Shown here: positions 1 through 9,843 of the stretch, in pieces
How positions within the stretch are numbered: position 1 is the stretch's first letter
Layout of the letters: each line of letters starts with the position of its first letter
NCBI RefSeq assembly: GCF_001659685.2
Contig: NZ_LXYE02000012.1
Location: forward strand, 124,001 to 188,000
Length of the DNA: 64,000 nt
From: Labilibacter marinus
GTDB taxonomy: Bacteria > Bacteroidota > Bacteroidia > Bacteroidales > Marinilabiliaceae
Direction: 5' to 3'
Notes under the pieces: model-generated
The model's database searches: none
Told to the model about the DNA's origin: nothing
Seen by the model: the letters and a program-made list of their open reading frames with translations, nothing else
Position numbers and translations under genes: made by a program

Positions 1-130
1 AGTGTTGCTGTTTGGCTAGAGGTGTGTTTAATCATTAAATTCTGAATTAATAAGGGGGTGAAATATTGAATGATTCTATACTAACACCCGCTTCGGTTTC
101 AGTAACTTTATGAGGCCTAAATAAAAAAAC
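1..130. other. upstream region of the hybrid sensor gene
   Basis: AT-rich stretch before the first gene. I see no gene and no clear match to the Bacteroidota promoter pattern TTG/TAnnTTTG. The preceding gene lies outside the window, so the operon context of the sensor on this side is unknown. Confidence 0.5.
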
Positions 131-3100
131 ATGAAATTTAAACCGCTATTACTCATTACTCTGTTATTTGTGCTTGGTTGCTTGCATGCCCAACAACACT
201 TCCTTTTTAAAAAAGTATCTACTAAAGATGGCCTTTCTCAAAGTGATGTTCATGCCATTTATCAAGACTCAAAAGGTTTTATGTGGTTTGGTACCAATGA
301 TGGTTTAGATAGGTATGATGGTAAAAACTTTAAAAATTTCACAGATGCTAGTACTCGAAAGATAAAAACGACTAGTCACCCTATCACCCAAATAAAAGGA
401 GACATTAATGACAAATTGTATATAGGTACACTTATAAATGGAGTTACAGTAAAGAACGAAGTTAATGGAGTTACTTTTGGAATTACAAATTCTATTTATA
501 GTAAGCAATTGCTGGCGAATAACACAGTTAAGTGTATTGAAATAATTGAACCTGGATTAGTTTGGATAGCTAATACAAATGGTTTGTCTAAAATAGATAG
601 AGATAGCAAATATAGAAACCCGAAGTCTTATAAATACTATGTAAACCCAAGTGAAATTGGTTTGCCAAGTTTCTCGAATATCCAAATTGCTCAAGATTCA
701 ACCCAAAACTTATGGATACTTATTTCTGAGGGAATATATAAATGGACCTATCCGTTTGATGAAGTTCCAAGGGAAGTAAAAGCCTTTGATGATGCCCCAA
801 AGCATGTGATTGCTACTAAGGATGGATTGTATTGTGCCTTAAGGAATGAGGTTTGTTATTATGATTTTAATAATAATACTCTTAAAAAGATTAATGCTAT
901 TGAAGCAACATGTCTTTTAAAAGATAGGAGTGGACAGTTATGGGCAGGAACAACTAAGGGCTTACATGTTTTAAAATTGCATAAAAACAATATTGATACC
1001 TTAACTCACACCATTATCAAAGAAGGCAAAAGTGCAAGCCGAATTAGTAATAGTCATATCTTATCTCTTTATGAAGGTAAAGATGGATTAGTGTGGGTAG
1101 GCACAAAATTTGGAGGTATAAATATTTACGATCCAAAACGCAATCATTTCTTATTGTTTAATAATAAGAACAATGCATCTAAATTACCACACAAAAACAT
1201 AAGCTCCGCTTTCCAAGATAAAAGTAATAATTTATGGATGGGAACTTTTGATGGAGACTTTATATGTCTTGATAAGGAAAATGTAAGTGCTTTTAGTAAT
1301 AACTATAGAAATGTAAAGTTAAACAGATCTGTAGGGGTTATTAATGTTATTAAACCTGTAATACTTCCGAATAAAAACGAAATATTGTTAATTGGAACGG
1401 ATGATGGTATTGTGACTTACCCTAAAACTAATATTAACTTACCTCATATAGAATCAGGTGTAAATGATATTTTCCAGGATAAAAAGGGAGTGATATGGAT
1501 TGCTACTTCACAAGAAGGAGTTTATAGACATGATCCTTATGATAAAGTAAAAGACTGGCAAGTTTCTTTCGATTCTTCATCACCTTTAATTAATCATGCT
1601 ACTTGTTTTTGTTACGATAGTTTTAATCGGTTTTGGGTAGGAACTAAGGGCGGTCTGATGCTTTTTGAAAAGGATCAGATGCATAATGAGGTTCCTGAAT
1701 TTAGACAGATTACTTATCACGATGATAGTGGTTTGAACTATAATGATATTGTTAGCATTTATGAAACTTCTAAAAAACAGATGTATTTTGGTACCAACGG
1801 GCGTGGTATTAATGTGTTAACTAAGTTAACAGAGGGTTCTGCAAGGTTTAGCTATATTACAAAACAAGATGGATTATCTAACAATGTAATTAAATTTATT
1901 TCTGAGGATAAAAATGGGAGTATCTGGATTAGTACAAATAAAGGAATCAATCAGATTGATTCACAAAATAATAGGATTAATAGCTTTAATTTGGAGGATG
2001 GACTTCAGGATATGGAGTTTAACTCAAAAGCTTGTTTGTTATTAAATGATGGAAGATTTTTAATGGGGGGGATTAATGGTTTTAATGTGTTTAAACCAGA
2101 AGCCATTAAGCATTCTGTAAATGTTCCAAATGTTGTTTTAAATGATTTATCCATTCTAAATCGAACTATTAATAATAAGCGAGAGGTAAATGGGAGGGTT
2201 TTGCTTTGTAAGAGTATTGATTATCAAGACTCTCTTGTTTTAAAACATGATGAAAACAGTTTCTCTATTAAATATGCTTTAATTTCAAGCTCAACATCGT
2301 TAAATCAGATGGCTAGATATAGGTTAGTAGGTTTTGATGAGGATTGGAATTATAGTAATACGAATGTGGTAAAATATACCAATATACCTAGGGGAAACTA
2401 TAAGTTAGAAATAAGTGCTACGAACGATGGTTATAATTGGTCTGATAAACCCAAGGTTATTCATCTCGAAATAAAACCGCACCTAGCCTTTTCTGCTCCT
2501 ATGATAATTATATACATCATTATTTTAATGGTGGTGATATATTTTTTTACTAAGTATTCTTTTATTCAGATCAACCATAAAAATCAATTACAAATTGAGG
2601 CTTTTAAGGTAGGACAGATGGAACAATTGAACGATTTAAAGTTGAAATTTTTCACCAATATATCTCATGAGTTCAGAACTCCTCTTTCATTAATAATTAG
2701 TCCTATAGAGAATTTACTGGCTAGAGATCAATTGACTGATAAAGCGGTTACACAACGTGTACTTAGTCTTGTCTATCGAAATGCGACAATGTTAAATAAG
2801 TTAGTCAATCAGTTGCTCGATTTTAGAAGTCTTGAAAAAGGTAAGTTAAAACTTAGAGTTAATGAAGGAAATGTGGTAGCTTTTTTAAAGCATATATACG
2901 ATTCATTCTTACCAACAGCACGAGGCAAGCAGATAAATTTGAAGTTTAGCTCGGTATTAAAGGAAGAAATGGCATATTTCGATCATGATAAACTTGAGAA
3001 AGTAATTTATAATTTGATATCTAATAGTTTTAAAAATACCAGGCCAAACGATAGTATTGAGCTTATTGTAATGGAAAGTGAAGGTGAAGAATTTATTAAA

Positions 3101-4219
3101 ATATTAGTAAGCGATACGGGGGCTGGCATTCCAGAGCACATTCAACCGCATGTGTTTGAACGTTTTTTTAATGAGAATGGATCGGTAAATAATGGCTATG
3201 ATAGTTCAGGAATTGGTTTATCATATTCAAAATCATTGATAGAACATATGCATGGTTCTATTAAATTTACGACTAAAGAGAATGTTGGAACTACTTTTAC
3301 TATTCTTATTCCTTGGAAAAAAACCTTCTTCAAAAAGGATGAGCTTTATGTGGATTATGAATCGATAGATATTAAACCTGTTATTGATGTTGTTAATAAA
3401 GTAGAGAGTAAAGACTTTAAAGGTGATGTAGCTCAAGTTAATAAGGAATATACACTTTTGGTTGTTGAGGATAACGATGAATTAAGGCTATTTTTGAAAG
3501 GTATTTTTGAACAAGAATATCATATAATATTGGCTAAAAACGGTAAGGAAGGTTTAGAGTTGGCTAACGAAAAAATACCTGATCTTGTATTGAGTGATAT
3601 AATGATGCCATATATGAATGGAATTGAATTGGCTAAGTCTATTCGGAATACCTTTGAAATTAGTCATTTGCCGATCATATTGTTAACGGCAAAATCGAGT
3701 GTAGAAAATCAATTGGAGTCATATGGGGTTGGTATTGAGGGGTATGTATCGAAGCCTTTTAATGTGAGCTTGTTGAAAACACAAGTTGGAGCGATACTAG
3801 CGGGTAGACAAAAGTTACGCGAAAAGATTATTAATAAGGTGGATATTTCCCCGTCGGAGGTAATGCCAACTAATGTAGATGAAAAGTTTTTAGTCAATGT
3901 AATGAAGATTATTGAAGACAGAATTGGAGATCCAGATTTTACAGTTACTGAAATTGCGGCAAAATGCGGTGTTTCTCAACCTTCCTTAAGTAAAAAAATA
4001 ACAGCACTAACTGGCTTAAAACCAAAATTGTTTTTAAGAAACATTCGTATTAAAAGAGCAGCACAATTACTAAGGCTTAATGAACTCAATATTTCTCAGA
4101 TAACGTATGAGGTTGGTTTTATTGATTTAAAACACTTTAGAAGCTGTTTTAAGGAAGAATATGGAGTTTCACCATCGGAGTATAAGCGAAGGTATAAAGA
4201 GGAAGATATATTAACCTAG
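131..4219 (+). CDS. hybrid two-component system sensor/regulator (HTCS)
   Basis: A one-protein signalling system of 1362 residues, of the class that in Bacteroidota senses oligosaccharides in the periplasm and activates nearby utilization genes. Visible in order: an N-terminal signal segment (about 1-20), a long periplasmic region of repeated WxGT/GL-type beta-propeller motifs (Reg_prop, about 25-690), a Y_Y_Y-like domain (about 700-785), one membrane helix (about 789-811), a histidine kinase with the H-box FTNISHEFRTPLS (His near 846) and GAGIP and GIGLS ATPase motifs, a receiver domain with the phospho-acceptor Asp in LSDIMMP (near 1156), and a C-terminal AraC-type double HTH (about 1245-1362). 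Length and order are normal for the family. No SusC/SusD pair or glycoside hydrolase lies downstream in this window, so its target, if local, would be upstream of base 1. The ligand cannot be read from sequence. Confidence 0.95.
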   Translation: MKFKPLLLITLLFVLGCLHAQQHFLFKKVSTKDGLSQSDVHAIYQDSKGFMWFGTNDGLDRYDGKNFKNFTDASTRKIKTTSHPITQIKGDINDKLYIGTLINGVTVKNEVNGVTFGITNSIYSKQLLANNTVKCIEIIEPGLVWIANTNGLSKIDRDSKYRNPKSYKYYVNPSEIGLPSFSNIQIAQDSTQNLWILISEGIYKWTYPFDEVPREVKAFDDAPKHVIATKDGLYCALRNEVCYYDFNNNTLKKINAIEATCLLKDRSGQLWAGTTKGLHVLKLHKNNIDTLTHTIIKEGKSASRISNSHILSLYEGKDGLVWVGTKFGGINIYDPKRNHFLLFNNKNNASKLPHKNISSAFQDKSNNLWMGTFDGDFICLDKENVSAFSNNYRNVKLNRSVGVINVIKPVILPNKNEILLIGTDDGIVTYPKTNINLPHIESGVNDIFQDKKGVIWIATSQEGVYRHDPYDKVKDWQVSFDSSSPLINHATCFCYDSFNRFWVGTKGGLMLFEKDQMHNEVPEFRQITYHDDSGLNYNDIVSIYETSKKQMYFGTNGRGINVLTKLTEGSARFSYITKQDGLSNNVIKFISEDKNGSIWISTNKGINQIDSQNNRINSFNLEDGLQDMEFNSKACLLLNDGRFLMGGINGFNVFKPEAIKHSVNVPNVVLNDLSILNRTINNKREVNGRVLLCKSIDYQDSLVLKHDENSFSIKYALISSSTSLNQMARYRLVGFDEDWNYSNTNVVKYTNIPRGNYKLEISATNDGYNWSDKPKVIHLEIKPHLAFSAPMIIIYIIILMVVIYFFTKYSFIQINHKNQLQIEAFKVGQMEQLNDLKLKFFTNISHEFRTPLSLIISPIENLLARDQLTDKAVTQRVLSLVYRNATMLNKLVNQLLDFRSLEKGKLKLRVNEGNVVAFLKHIYDSFLPTARGKQINLKFSSVLKEEMAYFDHDKLEKVIYNLISNSFKNTRPNDSIELIVMESEGEEFIKILVSDTGAGIPEHIQPHVFERFFNENGSVNNGYDSSGIGLSYSKSLIEHMHGSIKFTTKENVGTTFTILIPWKKTFFKKDELYVDYESIDIKPVIDVVNKVESKDFKGDVAQVNKEYTLLVVEDNDELRLFLKGIFEQEYHIILAKNGKEGLELANEKIPDLVLSDIMMPYMNGIELAKSIRNTFEISHLPIILLTAKSSVENQLESYGVGIEGYVSKPFNVSLLKTQVGAILAGRQKLREKIINKVDISPSEVMPTNVDEKFLVNVMKIIEDRIGDPDFTVTEIAAKCGVSQPSLSKKITALTGLKPKLFLRNIRIKRAAQLLRLNELNISQITYEVGFIDLKHFRSCFKEEYGVSPSEYKRRYKEEDILT

Positions 4220-4220
4220 G

Positions 4221-4260
4221 GCAAAAAAAATCCCGATAAACATATGCTTATCGGGATTGT
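4221..4260 (-). terminator. terminator between the sensor gene and purA
   Basis: An 11-bp perfect stem (4229-4239 with 4248-4258) with an 8-nt loop. The A-run at 4223-4230 becomes a U-tract on the minus strand, so it best terminates purA; it can also act as a weaker end for the plus-strand sensor gene. Confidence 0.8.
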
Positions 4261-4277
4261 ATATTTTAAAGTATCAA

Positions 4278-5540
4278 TTACTTTCTAATAATCGTTTGGT
4301 CTCTATCTGGACCAACAGAAACAATGGTGATAGGTACCTCAAGTTCTTTTTCAAGATAAGCAATATAGTCGCTTAATTCCTTAGGGAACTGATCTTCTGA
4401 TTTCATTCCTGTTAAGTCCTCAGCCCATCCTGGCACTTCTGTATAAACAACCTCTATGTCTTCAGGTAATTCAAACGGAAATTCGCTTGTTTCTACACCG
4501 TTAACTTTATATGCAGTAGCTACTTTAATAGTTTTAAATGAGCTTAAAACATCACCTTTAGTCATAATTAATTGAGTAACCCCATTAATCATTACTGAGT
4601 ATTTTAGAGCTACTAAGTCTAACCAACCACATCTGCGTGGGCGACCTGTAGTTGCTCCAAACTCATGACCTGCTTTACGAAGCTCTTCACCTGTTTCGCA
4701 TTCTAGCTCAGTTGGGAATGGTCCGCTACCAACACGTGTACAGTAAGCTTTAAAAATTCCGAATACTTCACCAATTTTGTTAGGAGCAACACCCATACCT
4801 GTACATGCACCTGCGCATATTGTATTGGATGAAGTAACGAATGGATACGAACCAAAATCAATATCTAATAAAGTACCTTGGGCACCTTCCGCTAATACAG
4901 ACTTTCCTTCTTTTAAAAACTTGTTAATATCGTGCTCGCTATCAATAATGGTGAATTTTTTCAAGCACTCGATACCTTCCATTAAGCCAGCTTCAAACTC
5001 TTCAATGTTGTATTCAAAATCATACATCGATAAAAGTTGTTCGTGCTTCTTTTTTAACTCCTCATATTTTTGCTCAAAGTTATTTAGGATGTCACCTACA
5101 CGTAAACCGTTTCGTCCAGTTTTATCCATGTAAGTTGGTCCTATTCCTTTAAGAGTAGAGCCAATTTTAGTTTTTCCTTTTGAAGCTTCCGAAGCTGCAT
5201 CTAAAATACGGTGTGTAGGTAATATTAAATGTGCTTTTTTCGAAATCAATAGATTCTTTGCTAAATCCATATCTTTTGCCTCAAGCTCATCAATTTCCTG
5301 CTTAAAGCTAATCGGATCTAACACTACACCATTACCAATAATATTCATCTTGTCGGTATGGAATATACCTGAAGGAATGTTGTGTAATACGTGTTTGATA
5401 TTGTTAAACTCTAAAGTATGACCAGCGTTAGGTCCACCTTGAAAACGTGTTATTACATCATATTTAGGGGTAAGTACGTCCACAACTTTTCCTTTACCCT
5501 CGTCTCCCCATTGAAGACCAAGAAGAACATCAACTTTCAT
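4278..5540 (-). CDS. purA: adenylosuccinate synthetase
   Basis: Catalyses GTP-dependent joining of aspartate to IMP, the first committed step from IMP to AMP, in the cytoplasm. The 420-residue length is normal. The N-terminus carries the family P-loop GLQWGDEGKGK (about 8-18), followed by the substrate-binding FQGGPNAGHT and later GAQGTLLD and GRPRRCGW segments; the C-terminus ends in the usual guanine-binding region (VSVGPDRDQT). It is the last of the minus-strand series spoT-fur-purA, an order I recall as recurrent in Bacteroidota. The start used is the first Met of the P-loop leader, with a candidate -7 box about 60 nt upstream. Confidence 0.98.
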   Translation of the reverse strand: MKVDVLLGLQWGDEGKGKVVDVLTPKYDVITRFQGGPNAGHTLEFNNIKHVLHNIPSGIFHTDKMNIIGNGVVLDPISFKQEIDELEAKDMDLAKNLLISKKAHLILPTHRILDAASEASKGKTKIGSTLKGIGPTYMDKTGRNGLRVGDILNNFEQKYEELKKKHEQLLSMYDFEYNIEEFEAGLMEGIECLKKFTIIDSEHDINKFLKEGKSVLAEGAQGTLLDIDFGSYPFVTSSNTICAGACTGMGVAPNKIGEVFGIFKAYCTRVGSGPFPTELECETGEELRKAGHEFGATTGRPRRCGWLDLVALKYSVMINGVTQLIMTKGDVLSSFKTIKVATAYKVNGVETSEFPFELPEDIEVVYTEVPGWAEDLTGMKSEDQFPKELSDYIAYLEKELEVPITIVSVGPDRDQTIIRK

Positions 5541-5598
5541 GTGTATTATTTTAAAGTATTTTTTATTGCAGGATGGTATATTTCTGCTTTTCGACTGG

Positions 5599-5606
5599 CA
5601 AAAATA
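5599..5606 (-). promoter_or_regulatory. candidate -7 element for purA
   Basis: On the minus strand this reads TATTTTTG, matching TAnnTTTG. It would give a 5' leader of about 50 nt. No TTG at the expected -33 distance was seen, so confidence is limited. Confidence 0.35.
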
Positions 5607-5713
5607 GTTATTAAAACTGGTAAAATGTCATGGTTTTAGATATATTTTTCCATACCATCTGAAACCTAGCCTTAACAGCTTAAAACAGTTGGTAAGAAGC
5701 GTTGTGTGTTAGC

Positions 5714-6169
5714 TTATTCTTTTAATTTAGAACAATCTTTGCAGGTTCCGTAAATGTATAATGAGTGATGCGAGACCTGAAAATGCATGGTTTCTTTTGC
5801 ATTGTTAAGTACAGATTGAACACCTGGATCACAAAACTCCGTAACATTTCCACAGTTTACACAAATAAGATGGTCGTGTTGTTTAGATTCGTAGGCTTTT
5901 TCGAACTGTGCAATGTTTTTACCAAACTGGTGTTTAATAACCAACTTGCATTCTAAAAGCAAATCAATGGTGTTATATAAAGTTGCCCTACTCACTCTGT
6001 AATTTTTATTCTTCATAAAAATGTACAGCGATTCAATATCAAAATGTCCATCTCTCGAATAAATCTCTTCTAATATTGCAAAACGTTCAGGCGTTTTTCG
6101 GTGTCCGTTCTTTTGCAGAAATTCAGTGAATATTTTTTTCACTTCTTCCTTGGCCTTCACCTTATCCAT
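5714..6169 (-). CDS. Fur-family metal-responsive repressor
   Basis: DNA-binding metalloregulator of 151 residues. The N-terminal winged helix (about 1-85, with the family phrase RxTPERFxIL) is followed by the metal-binding and dimerization part: [10 protein letters not shown] (about 107-116), FCD and a final CKDC, giving the usual structural zinc Cys4 site, plus His residues in [12 protein letters not shown] and nearby for the sensory site. Fur, Zur or PerR type cannot be decided by eye; the position between spoT and purA is shared by Fur-like genes in related genomes. It could control the FeoAB locus at 37143-39638, but I did not find a recognisable Fur box there. Confidence 0.9.
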   Translation of the reverse strand: MDKVKAKEEVKKIFTEFLQKNGHRKTPERFAILEEIYSRDGHFDIESLYIFMKNKNYRVSRATLYNTIDLLLECKLVIKHQFGKNIAQFEKAYESKQHDHLICVNCGNVTEFCDPGVQSVLNNAKETMHFQVSHHSLYIYGTCKDCSKLKE

Positions 6170-6274
6170 ATATAAACTAATTAAAAATAACGGCCTAAAG
6201 ATAGAAAAATCAGTAAAAAAAAGAAACGATTGTTTAGACTAAATTAAAACAAGAGAATTAATTTAATACATCTT

Positions 6275-8497
6275 CTATTTTTGTATTCTTTCTTGTCGTG
6301 TAACAGTGTGTACCCCTTTTATTTTCATTATCTTGTAAATGAGGTTGTTCAAGTCTTCTACGTTATGTATATATAAATAAATAGACCCCTCAAAAATACC
6401 ATCGTGGCTTTCTACATGGATGGAGCGCATATTTACATTTTGATCGTCAGAAATAACCTTTGTCATCTTACTAACGATACCAATTTGGTCAATTCCCGTT
6501 AGGTTAATGATAGCTAAAAAGGACAGGAGTTTGTGTGTAGTCCATTCTGCAGATACCAGCTGATTTCCTTGACTCGACATTAGTTTGATGGCAATAGGGC
6601 ATTTTCTACTATGCAATATCACCTTTTCTTCGTCATCCACATAGCCCACAACATCATCTCCAGGAATAGGATTACAGCAGCTAGCTACTATGTATGTGGC
6701 TTTATCCGTATCATCTGTTAAAACGATAGGTTTGCGTTTGTCAATTTTTTTAGATTCGGATTGTTTTGCTTTTTTACCACCTCCAAAAGATAAACCCCAA
6801 TATTTAATCCATTTATTACTGGTTTTTTCTGTTAGGATTTTATTGATATTCTTAAGAACTATAGCTCCACTTCCTAATTTAAAGTACAGATCCTCTTTCT
6901 TTTCAATATTATAATGACGTAGTAATTTACTAAGAATACGATTATTGGTAGTTAGCTTTTTACGATTAAGTGCATCTTCAACTATTTTTTCTCCTTTAGC
7001 AATATGCTCCTTACGTTCTTTTTTAAAGGCATCTTTAATAGCTGTTTTTGCTTTGGCAGTGGTAACTACTTTAATCCAGTCGTATTTAGGTTCTTGCTTC
7101 TCCGAAGTTAGTATTTCAACCTGATCACCACTTTTTAGTACGTAGCTGACCGGAACCAATTTGTAATTTACTTTTGCTCCAATACACTTATAACCAAGAT
7201 GCGTATGGATTTCAAAGGCGAAATCAAGTGCTGTAGCACCTTTAGGCAATATTTTAACTTGCCCTTTAGGTGTAAAAATCATGATTTCAGAAGCAAATAG
7301 ATTGAGTTTGAAATCATCTAAAAATTCCAATGAATCAGAAACTGGGTTTTCCAGCATATCGCGAATTCGTTGAAGCCAATTGTCTAATTCCGATTCTTTT
7401 TCTTGAACTCCTTTATATTTATAATGAGCAGCAAAGCCACGTTCTGCTATCTCATCCATTCTTTGACTACGAATTTGTATTTCTACCCATTTACCAGCAG
7501 GTCCCATCACGGTAGCGTGTAATGCTTCATATCCGTTGGCCTTAGGATTGCTCACCCAGTCTCTTAGACGGTCTGGTTTGGGTTTATAGATATCGGTAAT
7601 AAGAGAGTAAATATTCCAACATTGCGATTTTTCAGGAATCAGCTGATTGTCTTTAAAAACCACCCTGATAGCCAAAACATCATATATCTCATCTACAGGA
7701 ATGTTTTTCTTTTGCATTTTATTCCAAGTGGAATAAATGGACTTAGGTCGTGATTTTATTTCAAATTCGATACCTGCATGTTCCAAGGTTTCTTCTATTG
7801 GAGTGATAAACTTTTCCAATATATCTTTGTCCTTGTGCTCTTTGGTATCAATTTTACTGGTGATGTCTTCGTAAATAGAAGGGTGCTCGTATTTAAGACT
7901 TAAATCCTCCAGCTCTGTTTTAAGCGCATATAAACCAAGTCGGTGCGCAATAGGAGCATACATAAATAATGTTTCTCCTGCGATCTTTAATTTTTTATGC
8001 TCAGGCATAGAGCCCAGGGTTCTCATATTGTGCAGTCTGTCGGCTAGCTTCAGGATGATGACGCGAATGTCTTCAACCATAGTTAGTAGAAGCTTTCTGA
8101 AGTTTTCAGCTTGTGCCGATTGACTTTTATCAAATACCCCAGATAGTTTGGTTAAACCATCCACAATAGAGGCTACTTTAATACCAAATATGGCTTCTAA
8201 GTCTTCGTAGGTGTAATCAGTGTCTTCAATAACGTCGTGCAAAAGTGCAGCAGCAACACCAGTACTTCCCAATCCTATCTCTTCGGCTGCAATTCGCGCT
8301 ACCGCCAGTGGATGTAAAATATAGGGTTCACCCGATTTTCTACGCACACCTTTATGCGCATCACGAGCTAGCTCAAATGCTTTTTTTACCAGCTTTAATC
8401 CTTTTTCAGTTTGACACTTGGGGCATATGCTCACTAAGTCATCAAATTCTTTTTGAATTAACTCTTTCTCTTCTATTTCCGATACCGATTCCTTCAT
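6275..8497 (-). CDS. bifunctional (p)ppGpp synthetase/hydrolase (RelA/SpoT)
   Basis: Makes and degrades the stringent-response alarmone (p)ppGpp. The 740 residues show an HD hydrolase domain with an intact metal site (AALLHDVIEDTDYT, His87-Asp88), a synthetase domain with SRPKSIYSTWNKM and YDVLAIRV (about 262-290) and NGYEALHATVMGP, a TGS domain (about 405-466) and a C-terminal zinc-finger-like segment (IVASCCNPIPGD) and ACT domain (about 665-740). Both enzyme domains look complete, so hydrolase activity is expected. This appears to be the only long Rel homologue in the window. It lies upstream of fur and purA on the same strand, 105 nt before fur, so coupling to purine synthesis is plausible but not shown. 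Confidence 0.95.
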   Translation of the reverse strand: MKESVSEIEEKELIQKEFDDLVSICPKCQTEKGLKLVKKAFELARDAHKGVRRKSGEPYILHPLAVARIAAEEIGLGSTGVAAALLHDVIEDTDYTYEDLEAIFGIKVASIVDGLTKLSGVFDKSQSAQAENFRKLLLTMVEDIRVIILKLADRLHNMRTLGSMPEHKKLKIAGETLFMYAPIAHRLGLYALKTELEDLSLKYEHPSIYEDITSKIDTKEHKDKDILEKFITPIEETLEHAGIEFEIKSRPKSIYSTWNKMQKKNIPVDEIYDVLAIRVVFKDNQLIPEKSQCWNIYSLITDIYKPKPDRLRDWVSNPKANGYEALHATVMGPAGKWVEIQIRSQRMDEIAERGFAAHYKYKGVQEKESELDNWLQRIRDMLENPVSDSLEFLDDFKLNLFASEIMIFTPKGQVKILPKGATALDFAFEIHTHLGYKCIGAKVNYKLVPVSYVLKSGDQVEILTSEKQEPKYDWIKVVTTAKAKTAIKDAFKKERKEHIAKGEKIVEDALNRKKLTTNNRILSKLLRHYNIEKKEDLYFKLGSGAIVLKNINKILTEKTSNKWIKYWGLSFGGGKKAKQSESKKIDKRKPIVLTDDTDKATYIVASCCNPIPGDDVVGYVDDEEKVILHSRKCPIAIKLMSSQGNQLVSAEWTTHKLLSFLAIINLTGIDQIGIVSKMTKVISDDQNVNMRSIHVESHDGIFEGSIYLYIHNVEDLNNLIYKIMKIKGVHTVTRQERIQK

Positions 8498-8565
8498 TCA
8501 GTATATATCTGCAATCTAATTTATAATGATAAACTACCTACTAAAACAATTATAGTAAAAAAATG

Positions 8566-9843
8566 CTATTTCCCTGCAATAACAACATAGAAATCACTTT
8601 CAACTAAATATTTGTTGGCCAATTCTTTTATTTTGGCCACCGTCATGCATTTTATGCTTTTTTCCAGTGTGTCAAAATAGCTCAGATCTAGGTCAAAACC
8701 TAGCAACCCTCTTGATGCATCAGAAATGGCAAAAGGGCCATCTAAATTACGCATCAAGTCACCTAACATAAAGTTCTTCACACGGGTTAATTCTTCTTCC
8801 TCTATATCCTGAGTCCTTAGCTTTTGCATTTCGTTAAAAACCTCTTTTACGGCTAATTCTCTCTTTTCTGAAAGAACCTCAGTGGAAATTCCGAAAACAC
8901 CAGCTTTAAGAAACGAAATCATATAGGATGAAATACCGTAAGTGAGTCCTTTTTCTTCTCTTAGATTATTCATTAATCTAGAACCGAAGTATCCACCAAA
9001 TAACGTATTTAAAACCTGTAGTGGTAAAAAGTCTTCATGATCCTTTGTTACGCTAGGTCTAACAATTCTAATAGCTGACTGCATTGCATTTTCTTTGTGC
9101 TCTAAATGAAAATGCTCCTGGTTAGGACTTGCAGTTGGGAGTTCTTGAGAATCTTTAGTGTCATTGGCCCAATCGGTACCGCCAAAATGTTTGTTTAATA
9201 CCTCTTGTAAATCATCGCCAGGTTGCCCAGATACAATGATTGTACAAAGGTTAGAAGCATATTGTCGTTGATGAAAGTCCTTTACATCTTGCAAGTTTAT
9301 TTCATCAAAATGGTGCAGTTTAGCCACTTTACCATATGGGTGATCTGCACTAAATAATATTTCTTGCGATTTACGATGAGCTAAAGTTTTTACTTTTTCA
9401 GAATCTACTAAAAAGTCCTGCTTTTTCTTAGCCATATGAACATCAAACTCATGCTGAGATAAAGCTGGTTTTTTAATTATGTCTTCTAAAATGGGTAATA
9501 CATTAGGTAAATATTTTGATAGGGCGTAAAGTGTTATTTGAGCATGATGATAGTTGGTTGATTGTCCAAGGTAAGCTCCGTAAAAATCAATTTTTTCTGC
9601 CACCTCAAAAGCCGACATAGATTCAGTACCTTCGTGTATTAATGAGTTTGTAACCGCAGCGACCAATGCTTTTGGTGATTGAACTACTCCTGCAGCAAAT
9701 ACTAAATCCAACTTAGCAACTTCTTGTGTCCCTCCCTCAACAAATAATACCTGTATACCATTGTTCAGCTTATAGGTTTTTTGCTCCAAAATATTTAAGC
9801 CAGAAGGTAAGGCAAATGATGGCACTTCTTTTCTTTTTAACAT
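8566..9843 (-). CDS. M16-family peptidase homologue lacking the zinc site
   Basis: A 425-residue pitrilysin-fold protein. The family HxxEH zinc motif is absent; the matching place reads SLIHEGTESMS, so it is probably a catalytically silent partner. The C-terminal half keeps the R/Y pair region (EEKGLTYGISSY) that M16B enzymes use to bind substrate. It starts within the last codons of the active M16 gene (7-nt overlap), so the two are co-translated and very likely form a heterodimeric peptidase, as known for bacterial M16B pairs. No signal peptide is seen, so it is probably cytoplasmic. Confidence 0.9.
   Translation of the reverse strand: MLKRKEVPSFALPSGLNILEQKTYKLNNGIQVLFVEGGTQEVAKLDLVFAAGVVQSPKALVAAVTNSLIHEGTESMSAFEVAEKIDFYGAYLGQSTNYHHAQITLYALSKYLPNVLPILEDIIKKPALSQHEFDVHMAKKKQDFLVDSEKVKTLAHRKSQEILFSADHPYGKVAKLHHFDEINLQDVKDFHQRQYASNLCTIIVSGQPGDDLQEVLNKHFGGTDWANDTKDSQELPTASPNQEHFHLEHKENAMQSAIRIVRPSVTKDHEDFLPLQVLNTLFGGYFGSRLMNNLREEKGLTYGISSYMISFLKAGVFGISTEVLSEKRELAVKEVFNEMQKLRTQDIEEEELTRVKNFMLGDLMRNLDGPFAISDASRGLLGFDLDLSYFDTLEKSIKCMTVAKIKELANKYLVESDFYVVIAGK

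Noticed and set aside
4777-5133. A 118-codon plus-strand frame inside purA, and similar frames inside other genes (such as 11503-11949 and 30291-30767).
   Set aside because: These are antisense shadows of well-supported genes with no family features.
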